Notes under the pieces: model-generated
What the model was told of the DNA's origin: nothing
Database searches by the model: none
What the model saw: the letters and a program-made list of their open reading frames with translations, nothing else
Translations under genes and position numbers: made by a program
NCBI RefSeq assembly: GCF_023065955.2
Contig: NW_026622764.1
Location: 75,509,333 to 75,573,332, forward strand
From: Ursus arctos
Taxonomy: Eukaryota; Chordata; Mammalia; Carnivora; Ursidae
DNA length: 64,000 nt
Reading direction: 5' to 3'
Shown: one piece after another, positions 23,109 through 34,985 of the stretch
How the letters are laid out: the number at the start of each line of letters is the position of its first letter
Numbering within the stretch: position 1 is the stretch's first letter

Positions 23109-23929
23109 GTTGCTGGACGTTCCCAATATCCTCACAAGAGGAGCATGAGAAGTAATGGTGGACTTATCTGAGCCTTCTCTTTCCTTCCTCTTATTTTTCT
23201 TTTTATCCCATGACTAGATTGGACTTCCAAAATCTCCCCTAACTAAGAGCTCCCAAACCATCTCGATCATCAAAATCTTCTGGAAAACCACTTGAAATCC
23301 AGATTCAGACTCGCTGAAGAAGAGTACGTTGGCAAGCCCAGGAATGTGCTCGCTCTGAAAGCTCCCTGGGGAACCCACTGCTGACCTAGGCTGGGGAGAC
23401 CCTGCCCCACATGTCCGGGCTCCAGAGGCCAGTCGCCATGACCACTCAAGGTGGCCAGTGTCCAAAGATAGAAATGGTCGCTTTATTTAGAGGTTGTTTT
23501 CAATCTGAGAATCAGGAGATCTTTGTAGTAAACAAGCATGTGCCTCCTAACAAAGTATGTAAACCAATAACAGACTCCAATAATGCTATTTTTAAAAGGC
23601 TTTAAATAACTTTTTCAATGCAAAACAACCCACCCGGGCAGACTTAATTCATTTTATGGGCCAGCTGAACCACTAGCTCTCAGAGAGCCTCACCGAGTCA
23701 CAACACAGAGCCATTTCGTCTGTCCCCACATGGGTGACCAGGGCTGTGAGGTAAAGCTTCCACATGGTGCCAACCAAAAGGGCACGATTTATGTAGCCCT
23801 GTCTCCCTGGCTTCAGGACAGTGGCTGGCATTGTCTAATAGAATTCCCTGTGTTCTTAACCACACTGTTTCATGCACCAAAAAGTTCTTCTTCTGATCCT
23901 CTCCCTCCTGGTGAAGCTGGAGATAAACT
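23109..23929. other. Unique sequence, nothing recognised
   Basis: No repeat or coding signal is recognised. Confidence 0.45.
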
Positions 23930-24440
23930 CAGCTGATGTGTTTTCCCTGATAAGTTAATGTTACAGGCTTCACAATGGTGACCTCAAATCCACACCGCGA
24001 TGAACAGCGGTTCAGCCAACGCTGTGAGCTTGATAGCCCACTCACTGCCTTTTAATTAAAATTCCAAGTTGGTGTTTTTGTTTTCAAAGGAAGGATGGAG
24101 CCCATCAAGGTCACTCAGTCCAGGCGCTGCTGGGAGGGACGGCTCGCTGCACATTTACACTTCAGCAGCTCCTGGGAGGGCAGTGCGCTGCAGCAGGAAA
24201 GATTTCTAACAACTTCCAGAATGTTTTCCAGATATAAATAGCCTCTATGGCATGATATATTCTAGCAAGAAAGACTGGAACAAAAGTAGGTTATTGACTG
24301 GCAGATGCCTGCCTTCCAGTGGGCATTGGAGCATCAGGGATTGGGCTCTTTCCAGCTATATTTAGCAACCGCATTAATGTACTGCCGAACAATGCCCTTC
24401 AGAAAAGCCACATAAATCAGAGGAGGAAAGATTACTAAAA
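23930..24440. promoter_or_regulatory. Candidate cis-regulatory element downstream of FGF9
   Basis: This is repeat-free with scattered CpGs. It contains an AT-rich homeodomain-type core (TTTTAATTAAAATT near 24050), a perfect MEF2 consensus CTATATTTAG at 24356-24365, a near-match TATAAATAG around 24233, and a twofold GCTGCTGGGAGGG / GCTCCTGGGAGGG unit around 24125-24200. Enhancers for developmental genes often lie in such deserts. This is inference from motifs only. Confidence 0.25.
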
Positions 24441-25102
24441 TTTATGAAGCAATCACTGTGAGAAACCCCTGGGCACAATCACTGTGATAAATACCTTGTT
24501 AAGCCCCCTGCCCATCCCCACCTTATGTTTCTTGTTAACACGAGGGCTCCATTACCAAGCATTGCTCCTTCCCAAAGGGGAAGCCGTCTGCATTTCGGAG
24601 CCGCACAGCAGTCTGCGCCCGATCCAACCTGACAAAACCGTTCACAGAGATGGAAGGGCCCTCTAAGCAAGCAGGATCCCCCCATTTTCCAGGGGGATCT
24701 CGATTTTGTTTAGTCATTTTGTTCTTTTGAATATCAAAATCATTAAATACAGAAGCAAAGAGCTTACTCGGTTTTCACGGTTGCTCCCCAGCAACATTTT
24801 CCATGTAGTTAATGGCACGATTCAGAGAACAAGCCTTTGTTGGACTGTGCACCCTGGTTCTGGAGCCAGAAATCCAGACCCATCAGTTGGTTTGAATTCC
24901 CCTATCTTGAGAATGAAAATGAAGAGACATCTCCCCAAAGGAGAGCAAACCAGTCCACACAAGAAGCAACCCTTCGGTCTGATATGAAGCACTGTCACCA
25001 GGGTACCACGTTGCCTCAGAATGAGAACTGAGTGATAAGTACACTAGTTGATTCTGACTCGTGATAGGACAGCTGATCCTGCAGCAGGTACACAGTGACA
25101 TG
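24441..25102. other. Unique sequence with a short direct repeat
   Basis: CAATCACTGTGA occurs twice, 26 bp apart (24450-24461 and 24476-24487). Nothing else is recognised. Confidence 0.5.
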
Positions 25103-25320
25103 GATGAGAGTAAATCTAACCCCAGCCCCGTCACTTACTGTGTGGTCTTGGGCTGAACCCTGCAGGCTCCCTCGGGCTGTCTGCTCCTCATCTGTAAAAT
25201 GGAGGTAATAAGAATCTACCAGGAGTTGTTATGAAAATACAAAGAGAGAATGTGGGTCAAGGCACTTACCATGGTGACTGGCACATATAAGTGCTCAAGA
25301 AATAGTAGGTATTATTATGC
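25103..25320 (+). mobile_element. MIR SINE
   Basis: CGTCACTTACTGTGTGGTCT, CCTCATCTGTAAAATGGAGG and TGGCACATATAAGTGCTCAA are clear MIR blocks. Confidence 0.88.
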
Positions 25321-26007
25321 TAGTCATTGATGATTCCCTAAAGGGAAAAAAGAAGGACACAAATAGGGAGATTTTGCAGATGTTGACTTCTGAACTCTGC
25401 CTTCATCACCTCAAAGCCAGAGGATGCAGGGTAGGTGGGAGAGTACAGAGTTGTCTACCAATTTACCACTGAAAGTACTATTCAGCCACTCAACGAGGAA
25501 ATGAATACCTACTGTGCATTATGTATTTTGTAAGTTTCAAGGCTTTGCCTCCGTCTTCCCTCTCACAAAATGGGATTAGGTATTCGGACCATATTGAAAG
25601 ATTATAAAAAAAATAAATCCAGTCCACTAATTGATTGATCATATTCACACAGATCATTTTTCTTCAGGATGGTTATGGGGAAATTATTCATGGCACACAA
25701 TTTTCAGAAACAACTGAGATGTTAGTGTAACTGGAACAAAGCAAAGTCCTTTCATGTATTAAATAAGAGACTCAAAACAAGTGATTTTTGCCTTAAAACT
25801 TTAATGTTTTTTAACCATTTCAGAACACACTTAGAGCAAGATTTAGCTCTTGAACCGAACAATGCTAAAGAGTTACAAGGAAGGTCTTTTGCTGCCTGTA
25901 GGCGTGAGTGAAGCTGGATCGTATGGTAAGATCTAAGGAGAAGAGAACAAAAGGTGCCTCAGCTCTCCCCCCACCCCAAGACAATGTAATTGGCCGGTGT
26001 GCAAAAA
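25321..26007. other. Unique sequence, nothing recognised
   Basis: No repeat or coding signal is recognised. Confidence 0.45.
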
Positions 26008-26215
26008 GAACAGTGATGATAGAGCCCACTTTCAAATCTTAACGCTCCAGCTTTGTCGCTGTGTAAATCACTTTGAGCAGATCACCCAACCTCCGTACAC
26101 TTTAGTGTCTTCATCTGTACAAATGCAAATAATAAGACCTAACTCCAAGGTTTTTGTGAGGATTAAATTAATAAGGGAACATAGTTAAGGAACTTGGCAT
26201 TTAATAGATGTGGAA
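26008..26215 (+). mobile_element. MIR SINE
   Basis: CGCTGTGTAAATCACTTTGA, TCTTCATCTGTACAAATGCA and TTTGTGAGGATTAAATTAAT follow MIR order. Confidence 0.75.
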
Positions 26216-27149
26216 CACAAGAAGCACCTTCCTCCCTGGAAAACAGCCTGCTCCCCTCCTGTCTAGTCCCCACCTGGGGCTCTCCCGGGTAAGTGAGAAG
26301 TTTAGAGCAAAACCAACCACAGGTGTGCCCTGCCCTCCTCCATACCCCAATATTTTCATACAGATGAACCCAGATTATTAGGAACATCAAAGCAATATCT
26401 CAGTTTGACTTCTGCCCTCACCATTCTCCTGAAACTCCGCAAGACCTTCTAATCTCCAAAGCAAATAGCCCTTGGCTGAGATTCATTTTCCTCACTTTTT
26501 TGGTAACAGTTGACACTGGCTGATTTCCATCTTGAAATCCTTTTCTCTTTGGTTTCTATGATATGATACTGCTCTGGGTTTTCTCCTGCCTAAATGATAC
26601 CTTCCCTCCTGTCTACATTATAGGCTCTACTTGTCTTCTGATTCACAAATGTGGGATGCCCCCAGTGTTTCTAGAACTCTCCTCTTTCCAGTCTCTCCAC
26701 CCTCTCCTATGTCAGTTTCATTCATTTCAATGGCTTCAACTCTCTCTTTCTAAAATCAAGGCCCAAATCTGTATCTGTGGCTCTGACATGTTTTCATGTC
26801 ACCTACAGTAGGTGTTAAATACCCAAATACCTACAGAGACCAGGCAGGAAATAGAAATAACTACACCAGAATGGACTTGGGGAAGTGGTGGAGACTGCAG
26901 CAAAATGGGGAGCTCATACTTCACTCTCAACTCAAACCAATAGTTGTCTCACAAGAATGAGGGCCCGGTGATTCCAAATCTTAAGATTTTTCCAAAACAA
27001 TTCAGAAATGAGGATTTTTTTAATAAGCAGTTAATAACTACTAATTAACTGTTTTTAAATCATGCAGGTTAACCCAATATATCAAACAAACTACACCTGA
27101 AAGCCAAATGTGGCCCATGAAGCAACTAATTTTCCATATTATTCTAGAC
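26216..27149. other. Mostly unique sequence, possible L2 remnants
   Basis: The pyrimidine-rich part at about 26400-26830 resembles L2 loosely. From 26830 nothing is recognised. Confidence 0.3.
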
Positions 27150-27620
27150 ACACAAATTCAACTACTCACTTACTGGAACTTCAAATTTAATGGATCCAGA
27201 AGCCGCCATAATCCCTGAACCAGCTTCTCTTATTGGTCTACAGTTCAAATATTGCCAATTCCATTCTCCCAAGTGCCCAGGTTTGAAACCTCTGCATCAT
27301 CTTCAACTTTTTCTTCACCTCCCTCTCAAGTGACCAGCTCTGGTATATCATCTTTGCAATGAGTCATGAATCCATATCCCCATTTATATTCCCATTGTCA
27401 CCATTCATTCTTCACTGCAATGTTGCTATAGACTTCCTGGTGTCCTCACCTTCTGTTTCTCCCCATGTAAATCCATCTACACACTACTTATAGAGTAACT
27501 TTCCTAAAATACTCCTTTTCATGTAACGCCCCTACTCAGAATCTTTGCAGCTTCCTATATCCTCTGCAGTTTAGTACACCCTTCTCAACCTGACACTCGA
27601 GATCCCCCATAATCTAGGAC
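27150..27620 (+). mobile_element. L2 LINE fragment, first part
   Basis: GGTTTGAAACCTCTGCATCA with TCTTCAACTTTTTCTTCACC, the CATCTACACACTACTTATAG region and CAGCTTCCTATATCCTCTGC follow L2 ORF2/3' order. It is diverged and appears to continue at 28080. Confidence 0.6.
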
Positions 27621-27624
27621 AGAT

Positions 27625-28070
27625 ACTACCAGTTGTCCTTGAATATCCATTCTCTCCTCTTTCTATGGCGACAGAACCCCCAGTGTTTTGCTGGGAATGT
27701 AGACACCTAAAATAAAGAGTGTATTTCACAGGACCCCTTGCAGCTAGGAGAGGCCACGTGACTAAGTTCTAGGCAATGGAATGAACATGAAGTCCTCTGC
27801 AGTAGTTTCTGGGAACGCTCTCTAAGAGACAGGACACACATGCCTTCTACCCCCTGCATCCTCGTCCCTGTCTTCATCCTGATGTCTACAATATGATGCT
27901 GCAATCTTGGACCGTCAGCTAAAGGTCCACTCTGTGGGTTAACAAGAGAGAAGAAATATGGGCACAATATCAGCCCTGGGGACTGCTGGGTTTGCACATT
28001 TATATCTTGCTAAGCCATTGTTACTTTTGGTTTGCTGCTGCTCTCATCCAAGCCTAATTCTCACTAATAG
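27625..28070 (+). mobile_element. Old interspersed repeat, family not named
   Basis: CAGCTAGGAGAGGCCACGTG, ACTAAGTTCTAGGCAATGGA and CTAAGCCATTGTTACTTTTGG form a pattern I know as a dispersed mammalian LTR-like repeat but cannot name. It separates two L2 blocks, so it was probably inserted into the L2. Confidence 0.45.
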
Positions 28071-28079
28071 AGATCTCAC

Positions 28080-28340
28080 CTAACATGCCCCTTCTCGCTC
28101 CTCTAACCATAGCCTATCCATTATTCAAACCAAGCTATACATGGTTCCCACATGCGCACCTACTTCCCTACCCCTCTACTTTTCCTCATGCTATGCCAGA
28201 TTGTTCTTCTCTTATTGAAACTCTATCAGTCTCAAGACCCATCTTGCATCTCATCTTTCACTTCCATAAAATCATTCTTCATCCCCCAATAGCACATGAC
28301 TTCTCTCTCTGAATCTTGTCAGCATCGTACTTATTCCTCT
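28080..28340 (+). mobile_element. L2 LINE fragment, second part
   Basis: Pyrimidine-rich L2-like sequence (CCTACTTCCCTACCCCTCTA, CAAGACCCATCTTGCATCTC) continues the order of the block at 27150-27620. Confidence 0.5.
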
Positions 28341-29839
28341 CATATTATATTTGTTGTGACATGTGCACACACGTGGCTTACCCTGGGCAGGTGGAACAGT
28401 GAGTCCATGATACAATATGTTTAGTTGAATTGAAGAAAATTCACCCACAAGAGAATAACAAGTGGCTAAGGAGTGTGTCAGAGGTGTCTCCTCGCAGGTC
28501 TTAAGATGACTGGGGACAGAGAGGTTTTATGGGTAGGCTCTGTGTACATATGAGCTGGAGTTGGTGTTTGATACACCAGCTGGAAAAACCGTCTCCACAA
28601 CACTTCTTAGAGCCATGTTACCCCAAATCTAAGGACCAAGCAATGGCATCAAATCACCACACTTTCCATGGCTTCCCCCTCTGCCTTGCTCCTTCCCTAC
28701 CAACCCTTGGTCGGGGACAGCCCTGGATGAAGCACTTGATTAATGGGCCATTTGACTTTGAATCTGATCAGAAGCACATTTGAAAACTTCTGACTCTGTC
28801 ATAGTCTCTGCTGCACCTAAATTCCACAAACCCTTCTAGATTTTTCTTTTGGAACCTGCCTCTGAATGACAATAAGAATAGCTTGGTTTGGCAGAGGGTC
28901 CTGGTTAGGATTACATGACATATGGCCCTGTTGGATGCAAGCCACACTGTCAGATTATCCAGAGGGCTGGTCTTTGTGCCTGTGAGCTGCTTACCTGAGA
29001 ACCCCTCATTCCCCCTTCTCGCTAGATACCTCTGACAAGAGATGACATTTGAATATAAACAGCAAAGAGAAGAGTTAGGAAAGAAGACAGAAATATCCTC
29101 TTTCTCCAGGCCCCAGGCTACTCTGAGACTGAGCCTGCCAGGGAGTCAGATGCTCACTTCCGAGTGAACCTGCCCTCACTTCTCTCCCAGTGACATATGT
29201 TCTCTCAGGAGCCGCTCAGCTCTTCAGAGGCTGGGCAGGAAGTTTGCACCACCTCCGAAAGGAGAGATGCCTTTGCCCGGGCCTCAATCCTCCCAACTGC
29301 ACGTTTTAGATTTCCTAAGCACAATGTAGTGTTCAGGGGTGACGACAGATAGGAAGAAAGGAGACCATGTCCATGTCACAGGCTGGATGTGAGACATCCT
29401 GGCATGCTGAGGGGGGGCTGAGCAGGGAAGATGGAACAGGGCATAGGAAGGGGAGAGTGGTGAAGAGCTGGTCTCCATAAGTTAAAAAACAAGCTTCCCC
29501 CTAAGGTGCCAAAGGTCAACCTGCCCGTGGCTCTCTCACTCCTCAAAGCAAACCTCTGATCCTGGCCATGGATTCTGCTGTCACTGCAGACACAGAGCAT
29601 TTTTCCAGGCACTTTCAAAGGGATTAATGCAGACCAAGACCTTGGCTTGGACCTTGGGTTTGTTGCTTCTTAACCAGTCCTTTGCTTTTATTATTTTTTT
29701 CTGTTTTTCTTTTTATGTGCTACTTTAAACTTTTTCCTTATGTTTATTAACTGATTTCCTCTTTTGCTTCTTTCCTTTTTTAGAGGGAACAAGAAGTGAC
29801 TGCTTAAAGTGTCAGATGCATTGGATGGTGCCTCTAAAA
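28341..29839. other. Unique sequence, nothing recognised
   Basis: No gene or named repeat. Small frames such as 29376-29618 on the minus strand have no domain. Confidence 0.45.
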
Positions 29840-29844
29840 TGTCT

Positions 29845-30066
29845 TAGATCTGGGGTCAGCCAACTTGTTCGGCAGTGAGTGTGCTGAGATTTTGCAGGCC
29901 ATGGAGTCTGTGTCAAAACTACTTGCTGTCACTATTGTCATGTGAAAGCAGCCTCAGACAGTACAGATACAAATAGGCATGTTTGTTTGCCAGTAAAACT
30001 TCATTTACAAAAACAGTCAGCAAGCAGATTTGACCTGTGGGCTGTAGTTTGCTGGCTCCTGCCTTA
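29845..30066 (-). mobile_element. hAT-type nonautonomous DNA transposon
   Basis: The ends GGGGTCAGCCAACTT and AGTTTGCTGGCTCCTG form the inverted repeats of a common mammalian hAT family. The interior (TGAAAGCAGCCTCAGACAG, AAAACTTCATTTACAAAAAC) matches that family in reverse. Confidence 0.75.
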
Positions 30067-30683
30067 AATCAAAGCTAATCCAGATGTGGAGAACCCAAGA
30101 AAAGAAGCAGGAGAGGGAACTAATCTCATCAGCCTTCCGATCAGGTGCACCTTCTTACTCCCAACCTGCTAAGACTTAGAGAACCTCTTTACTCACTTCT
30201 GAGGCTCTTAGGAACCACATTTTCTGGTCCTCAAGAATCCCCCAGAACCCAATCAGTCAGACCATGGACTGAACCCTTTCTTTGTCATCTGTTATCAGCA
30301 CTGGCCCCACACATGCCCTGGCTTTCCTCTCCACCCGGTGCCGGGCCACAGCTTTCATTTCTGAACCAAGTGCTAATGGGAGTATAAAAGAACACGGCAA
30401 CAAAAATTTACCCATGGTGTCATGAAAGAATTCACAAAGGTGACATATGAGCTGGGGCTTTGCCAGACAAGGAAGGAAAAAAAGTACATTCCAGGTAGAC
30501 GAAAGAAATTACTGAATAGAAAACCAGTACCATAAGATTTTAATTTTAGAAAGATAAATGGCTTCAATATGGCAGGAGAGAAGAAGGTGGGATCAGAGCA
30601 AGGAGACAAAACAATGAGCTGTTACAAGAGCCCAGGCAAATTCGGACAAAGATCCCAATAAAGGGAAGGGCAGAAAAGTCAGT
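30067..30683. other. Unique sequence, nothing recognised
   Basis: Parts of 30400-30620 look like a very old repeat, not assignable. No gene. Confidence 0.4.
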
Positions 30684-31060
30684 GCTGTGGACTGAATGAA
30701 TGTTTGTGTCTTAGCAAAATTCGTACCTTGAAATCCTAACCCCCAGTGTGATGGAATTAGGAGGCAGGGTCTTTGGGAGGTGATTAGGTCATGAGGGTGG
30801 GGTCCTCATGATGGGATCAGTGCCCTTACAGGAGGAGACACTCCAGAGCTTGCTTCCTCTCTGCGCCCCCCATGTGGGGATCCGATTCAATGTCGATAGG
30901 TCGGCAGTCCGCAAACCATGGAGAGGACTCTTAGCAGACACCAATCTGCCAGCATCTTGATCTTGGACTTTCCAGCCTTCAAAAATGTGAGAAATAAATG
31001 TTTGTTGCTTAAGCCACCCAGTCTATGGTAATTTGTTGTAATTCCCAAACTAAGACAGTT
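30684..31060 (+). mobile_element. MaLR solo LTR (MST/MLT1 type)
   Basis: GCTGTGGACTGAATGAATGT, TTTGGGAGGTGATTAGGTCA, TTGATCTTGGACTTTCCAGC and AGCCACCCAGTCTATGGTAA mark a near-complete ERVL-MaLR LTR. It ends just before the young L1 at 31105. There is no internal region or coding sequence. Confidence 0.88.
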
Positions 31061-31104
31061 GAGAAGTCATTAGATATGACCAGTCTCTACTATAATATTA
31101 AAAG

Positions 31105-31871
31105 AATAGATACCACCTTACACCAGTCAGAATGGCAAAAATTGACAAGGCAAGAAACAACAATTGCTGGAGAGGATGTGGAGAAAGGGGATCCCTCCTA
31201 CATTGTTGGTGGGAATGCAAGTTGGTACAGCCACTCTGGAAAACAGTGTGGAGGTCCCTTAAAAAGTCAAAAATTGAGCTACCCTATGACCCAGCCATTG
31301 CACTACTGGGTATTTACCCCAAAGATACAGACGTAGTGAAGAGAAGGACCATATGCACCCCAATGTTCATAGCAGCATTGTCCACAATAGCTAAATCGTG
31401 GAAGGAACCGAGATGCCCTTCAACAGATGACTGGATTAAGAAGTTGTGGTCCATATATACAATGGAATATTACTCAGCTATCAGAAAGAACGAGTTCTCA
31501 ACATTTGCTACAACATGGACGGCACTGGAGGAGATAATGCTAAGTGAAATAAGTCAAGCAGAGAAAGACAATTATCATATGATTTCTCTCATCTATGGAA
31601 CATAAGAACTAGGAAGATCGGTAGGGGAAGAAAGGGATAAAGAAAGGGGGGGTAATCAGAAGGGGGAATGAAACATGAGAGACTATGGACTCTGAGAACT
31701 GAGGGCTTCAGAGAGGAGGGGGCTGGGGGAATGGGATAGACTGGTGATGGGTAGTAAGGAGGGCACGTATTGCATGGTGCACTGGGTATTATGAGCAACT
31801 AATGAATCATCGAACTTTACATCAGAAACCAGGGATGGTGACTAACATAATAAAAAAACATTAAAATAAAA
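31105..31871 (+). mobile_element. Young 5'-truncated L1, ORF2 C-terminus and 3' UTR
   Basis: The frame at 31132-31605 (157 codons, no stop) is the C-terminal end of L1 ORF2 protein, including the cysteine-rich [18 protein letters not shown] motif. It ends at the natural stop. The 3' UTR (GAGAGACTATGGACTCTGAG, GGTGATGGGTAGTAAGGAGG, ACTAATGAATCATCGAACTT) is of the type seen in arctoid carnivores and ends in an A-rich tail. Most of ORF2 and all of ORF1 are missing, so it is not mobile. Confidence 0.93.
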
Positions 31872-34107
31872 ATAAGAATTGAGTGATCAGTGGGAGAGAG
31901 GTTAAGAGTTGGTTAGGGTTAAGAACAGATTAGCCATAGGGTTAGGTAGCATTCAGGTTAAGATTAAAATTAAGGTTTGGCCTAGAATTAAGACTATCAC
32001 TGGTTTACCTCCCATTTGAAAACATTCAAAAGATTCTTATAATCTTACCATAATTCACCAATTCTAAGACATTATTTTTCACATTTTACGCATCTATTTT
32101 TCAAACTTATTTTTCACATCTCTACCTTTAGGAAATCTACAAATATTCATTTGTGTCTCCATTTAATTGGCAGTACATTTATTTCATAGCAATAGCAGTA
32201 CGTTAAATAATGGTGGCTCTTCCAATCAACAGCATGTGTTCAAAACATCATAGAAAATCAAATTATTCATGTTGGTTCAGAGGCAACCAAACCATCCCTG
32301 GTATATATTGTTCACTGATCATATTTTTAAATCTTGCACCTTAAGCTTTTAGAGACTGTAAAGTACTTTCTGGAAGAAAAGCTAATCAAGCTCACTCATG
32401 TATTCAGTGCACTGTGTTTTCGAGGGGGACCTCAGATGGTTAGGTAGCTAAGTTGGTGGTGTTCAGGCAGCAGCACGTAAGAGCACATACAAATTAAAGA
32501 ATAAAAACTGAGACGGATTCTGCAAAAACTGAGCATGGCATTCTTCAAAAATAAGGGTAAGAAATATAACAGAAAATACTACAGCAAGAGGTATGGAAGT
32601 TTAATTCAGGAATTTAGCAAACAGGTGAACTCAGCAAACAAAATAGCTATTTTTAAAACAACTTGTGACTCATTACCAACCTACTCTATGATTCGAGTTC
32701 ATTCAAATAGGTCTTTTGTTGTGGTTTAAACCGGACTGTGTGAGTTATGTAATAACAGAGTGTCATGTGAACATGTTAATTGCCTGAATCTGCAAGAGGG
32801 CTAGAAATTTTAAAAGGTGCCTAAGCACAAGACGGTAAAATCTCTCCGAGCAGGAATTCTGTGTTCCTGTTTTCTGGCCACACATCTAGATGAATGGAAC
32901 CACCTCCTGTTGGGATTCCCTGACTCTGATCCTGTCTGTTCCAAACTGCTTCTTATCTCTGCCATGTAGGTTCTTCTGAAGTACCATTTTCACATCTCTG
33001 TTGTACTCCAGAACCCCTAGTGGCCCCCAGTGCCTTTCAACTATTGTCCAAACATTTGTGCCTGACTTGTAAGGCCCCTGATCGAGTCTAAATAACTGCC
33101 CCTGGTTCCCACCGTTCCTCTCCTTGTGTCTCTGCTAACAAAAGCTGAATTCAGTCCATCCTCTGAGCCTTTTCTAAGATAATATTCTCCCAAACTGGAA
33201 TGCCCCTTATAAAACTCCTGCCCATCAAATTCCACTCCTTCATAGAGGCTTCCCCAGCTGCAGTCAACAGCCCAGTCAAGGTGCTTGCCATACCCAGAGC
33301 TCCCCTGTGACAGAAAACTGTGATCACTATCCTAGTGACACAGCCATCCCTAGGGGCTCTGCATAGGGGACCACTTTCTGCATGACTAAGATCCTTTCCA
33401 AAGCCGATGGGATTAGTATGGGCTCCTAATTTAGTGTGGACAGTCAATAGGTTGGCCAGTGGCAGACAAATTTGCCAGGTGCAGAAGCTCTGCTGAAATA
33501 AGGCTGATGAGGTATAGGCAGACCAATGAGATCCCTTCTCCTAGAAATCTGAACAGCAGGTAAAGGTAGAGAGAGAAAGAGCTTGGAGGCGCAGGAGTGA
33601 AAACATCAAGTGGTCAGCTTACATTAACAGTAGAGCCTTAGAGAAGGAGCCAGAATACCATGGCTGCTAGGCCACAAGATTGCCCCATTACAAGAACAGT
33701 CTTGGAGCAATACAACTTCCCAAGTCCCATTTCAAGGGGGCAGGTCTAACACAGCGTCTGAGAACAGTGTCCGTAGACCTCATCCGGGGTGCTTGCGAAG
33801 TCCAAACCACTGCCGGAGATTCCTGTGGTCCACATGTGTCCATACATATGTACGGAAACTTGATTAAGTGTGAAATCCAAAAACAAAAGAACCTAACACA
33901 CACAGTGACCTCCACCAGTCCTTGTTCTCCAAACACTTGCAGCATTTCTAGCCTGAACCATGTAATTTGGCACTCACTACGGAATGTCTCTCAAGGTTAC
34001 TAATTTTGCATATACATTAATTTTGCTTCCCGACAGACCATTACCTTCCTCAGGGCAGGGCTCATGGCTCATGTTTCTTATTTCTTTTTTATCTGTCATG
34101 TTCTATA
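31872..34107. other. Unique sequence, nothing recognised
   Basis: It contains a degenerate TTAGGG-like patch at 31905-31960. No named repeat or coding gene is seen. The small frame at 32535-32729 is unremarkable. Confidence 0.45.
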
Positions 34108-34262
34108 CGACCTTGAACAAGTAATTTAATCTCTCCAAGAATCAGTATTCTCATAATAGTACCTATGTTAAAGGTTAATTGTGAGGAATAAATGAGAACA
34201 TGTCTATAAAGTGCTTGGCATAGTGACTGGCACACAATAAGCATCCTATTAAATGCTGGTGA
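34108..34262 (+). mobile_element. MIR SINE, 3' half
   Basis: ACCTTGAACAAGTAATTTAA, AGGAATAAATGAGAACATGT and GTGACTGGCACACAATAAGC are MIR 3' blocks. The minisatellite begins immediately after. Confidence 0.8.
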
Positions 34263-34267
34263 AGAAA

Positions 34268-34624
34268 GTGATGGCAGTGACAGTAATGCTAGTGATGATA
34301 GGCTAGTGGTAATGTTGGTGGTTGTAGTGGTGGTGATCGTGGTGGGAGTAATGATGGTGGTCCTGATGGTGGTAGTGGTGGTGACGGTGATGATGGTGGT
34401 GATGGTGGTGATGGTTATGGTAGTAATGGTAGTGATGCTGTTGGTAGTGGTGATGGGATGGCGGTGGTGGCAGTGATAGTGGTCATGATGGTGATGGTGC
34501 TGGTAGAGGTGGTGGTGGAAATGGTGGTTTTGCTGGTGATGATGGTAGTAGTGGTGCTGGTGATGGAGGTGACGGAGATGGTGTTGGTGGTGGTGATGAT
34601 GGTGGTGCTGGTGATGATGATGAA
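34268..34624. repeat. GGT/GAT triplet-based minisatellite
   Basis: About 360 bases of GGTGATGGTGGTG-like units with GTA and GCT variants. The triplet structure keeps frames open, giving an artefactual His/Thr-rich frame on the minus strand. It is probably length-variable. Confidence 0.93.
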
Positions 34625-34799
34625 TAAAATATATCATACAGTTCTAACCATGTAGTAGATGATTTAGGGGTTTTCACTAACAGGTGGGTCATCTGGCAAA
34701 TCATACACCACATGAATATAAAGGAGAATAAGAGATAGAGATAAGCAGAAGTGAAAGTCGACATCTGTGAAGAACTTGCTCAGATATCAAGCATTGTGA

Positions 34800-34985
34800 A
34801 GAGTATATTATCTCATTTATACTTCACAACAACTCATTGGCAGAAATTCTAATTTAAAGATGAGAAAAATTAGGATCAAATAAATTAAAAGACTCACCCG
34901 ATTTTGCAAAACTAAGTATGACACTGCCTGGTTCAAGATCTGTGTGACTCCAAAAACCATACCTTTTCTGCTATCCCATGCTACT
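34800..34985 (-). mobile_element. MIR SINE (reverse)
   Basis: TATTATCTCATTTATACTTC, AAAGATGAGAAAAATTAGGA and TCTGTGTGACTCCAAAAACC show reverse MIR order. Confidence 0.75.

Noticed and set aside
31905..31960. TTAGGG-like interstitial telomere sequence
   Set aside because: Only a few scattered GGTTAGGG and GGGTTAGG matches without a regular tandem array.
34089..34637. 182-codon His/Thr-rich open frame on the minus strand
   Set aside because: It is produced by the triplet minisatellite. It has no domain, and the composition follows the repeat unit.
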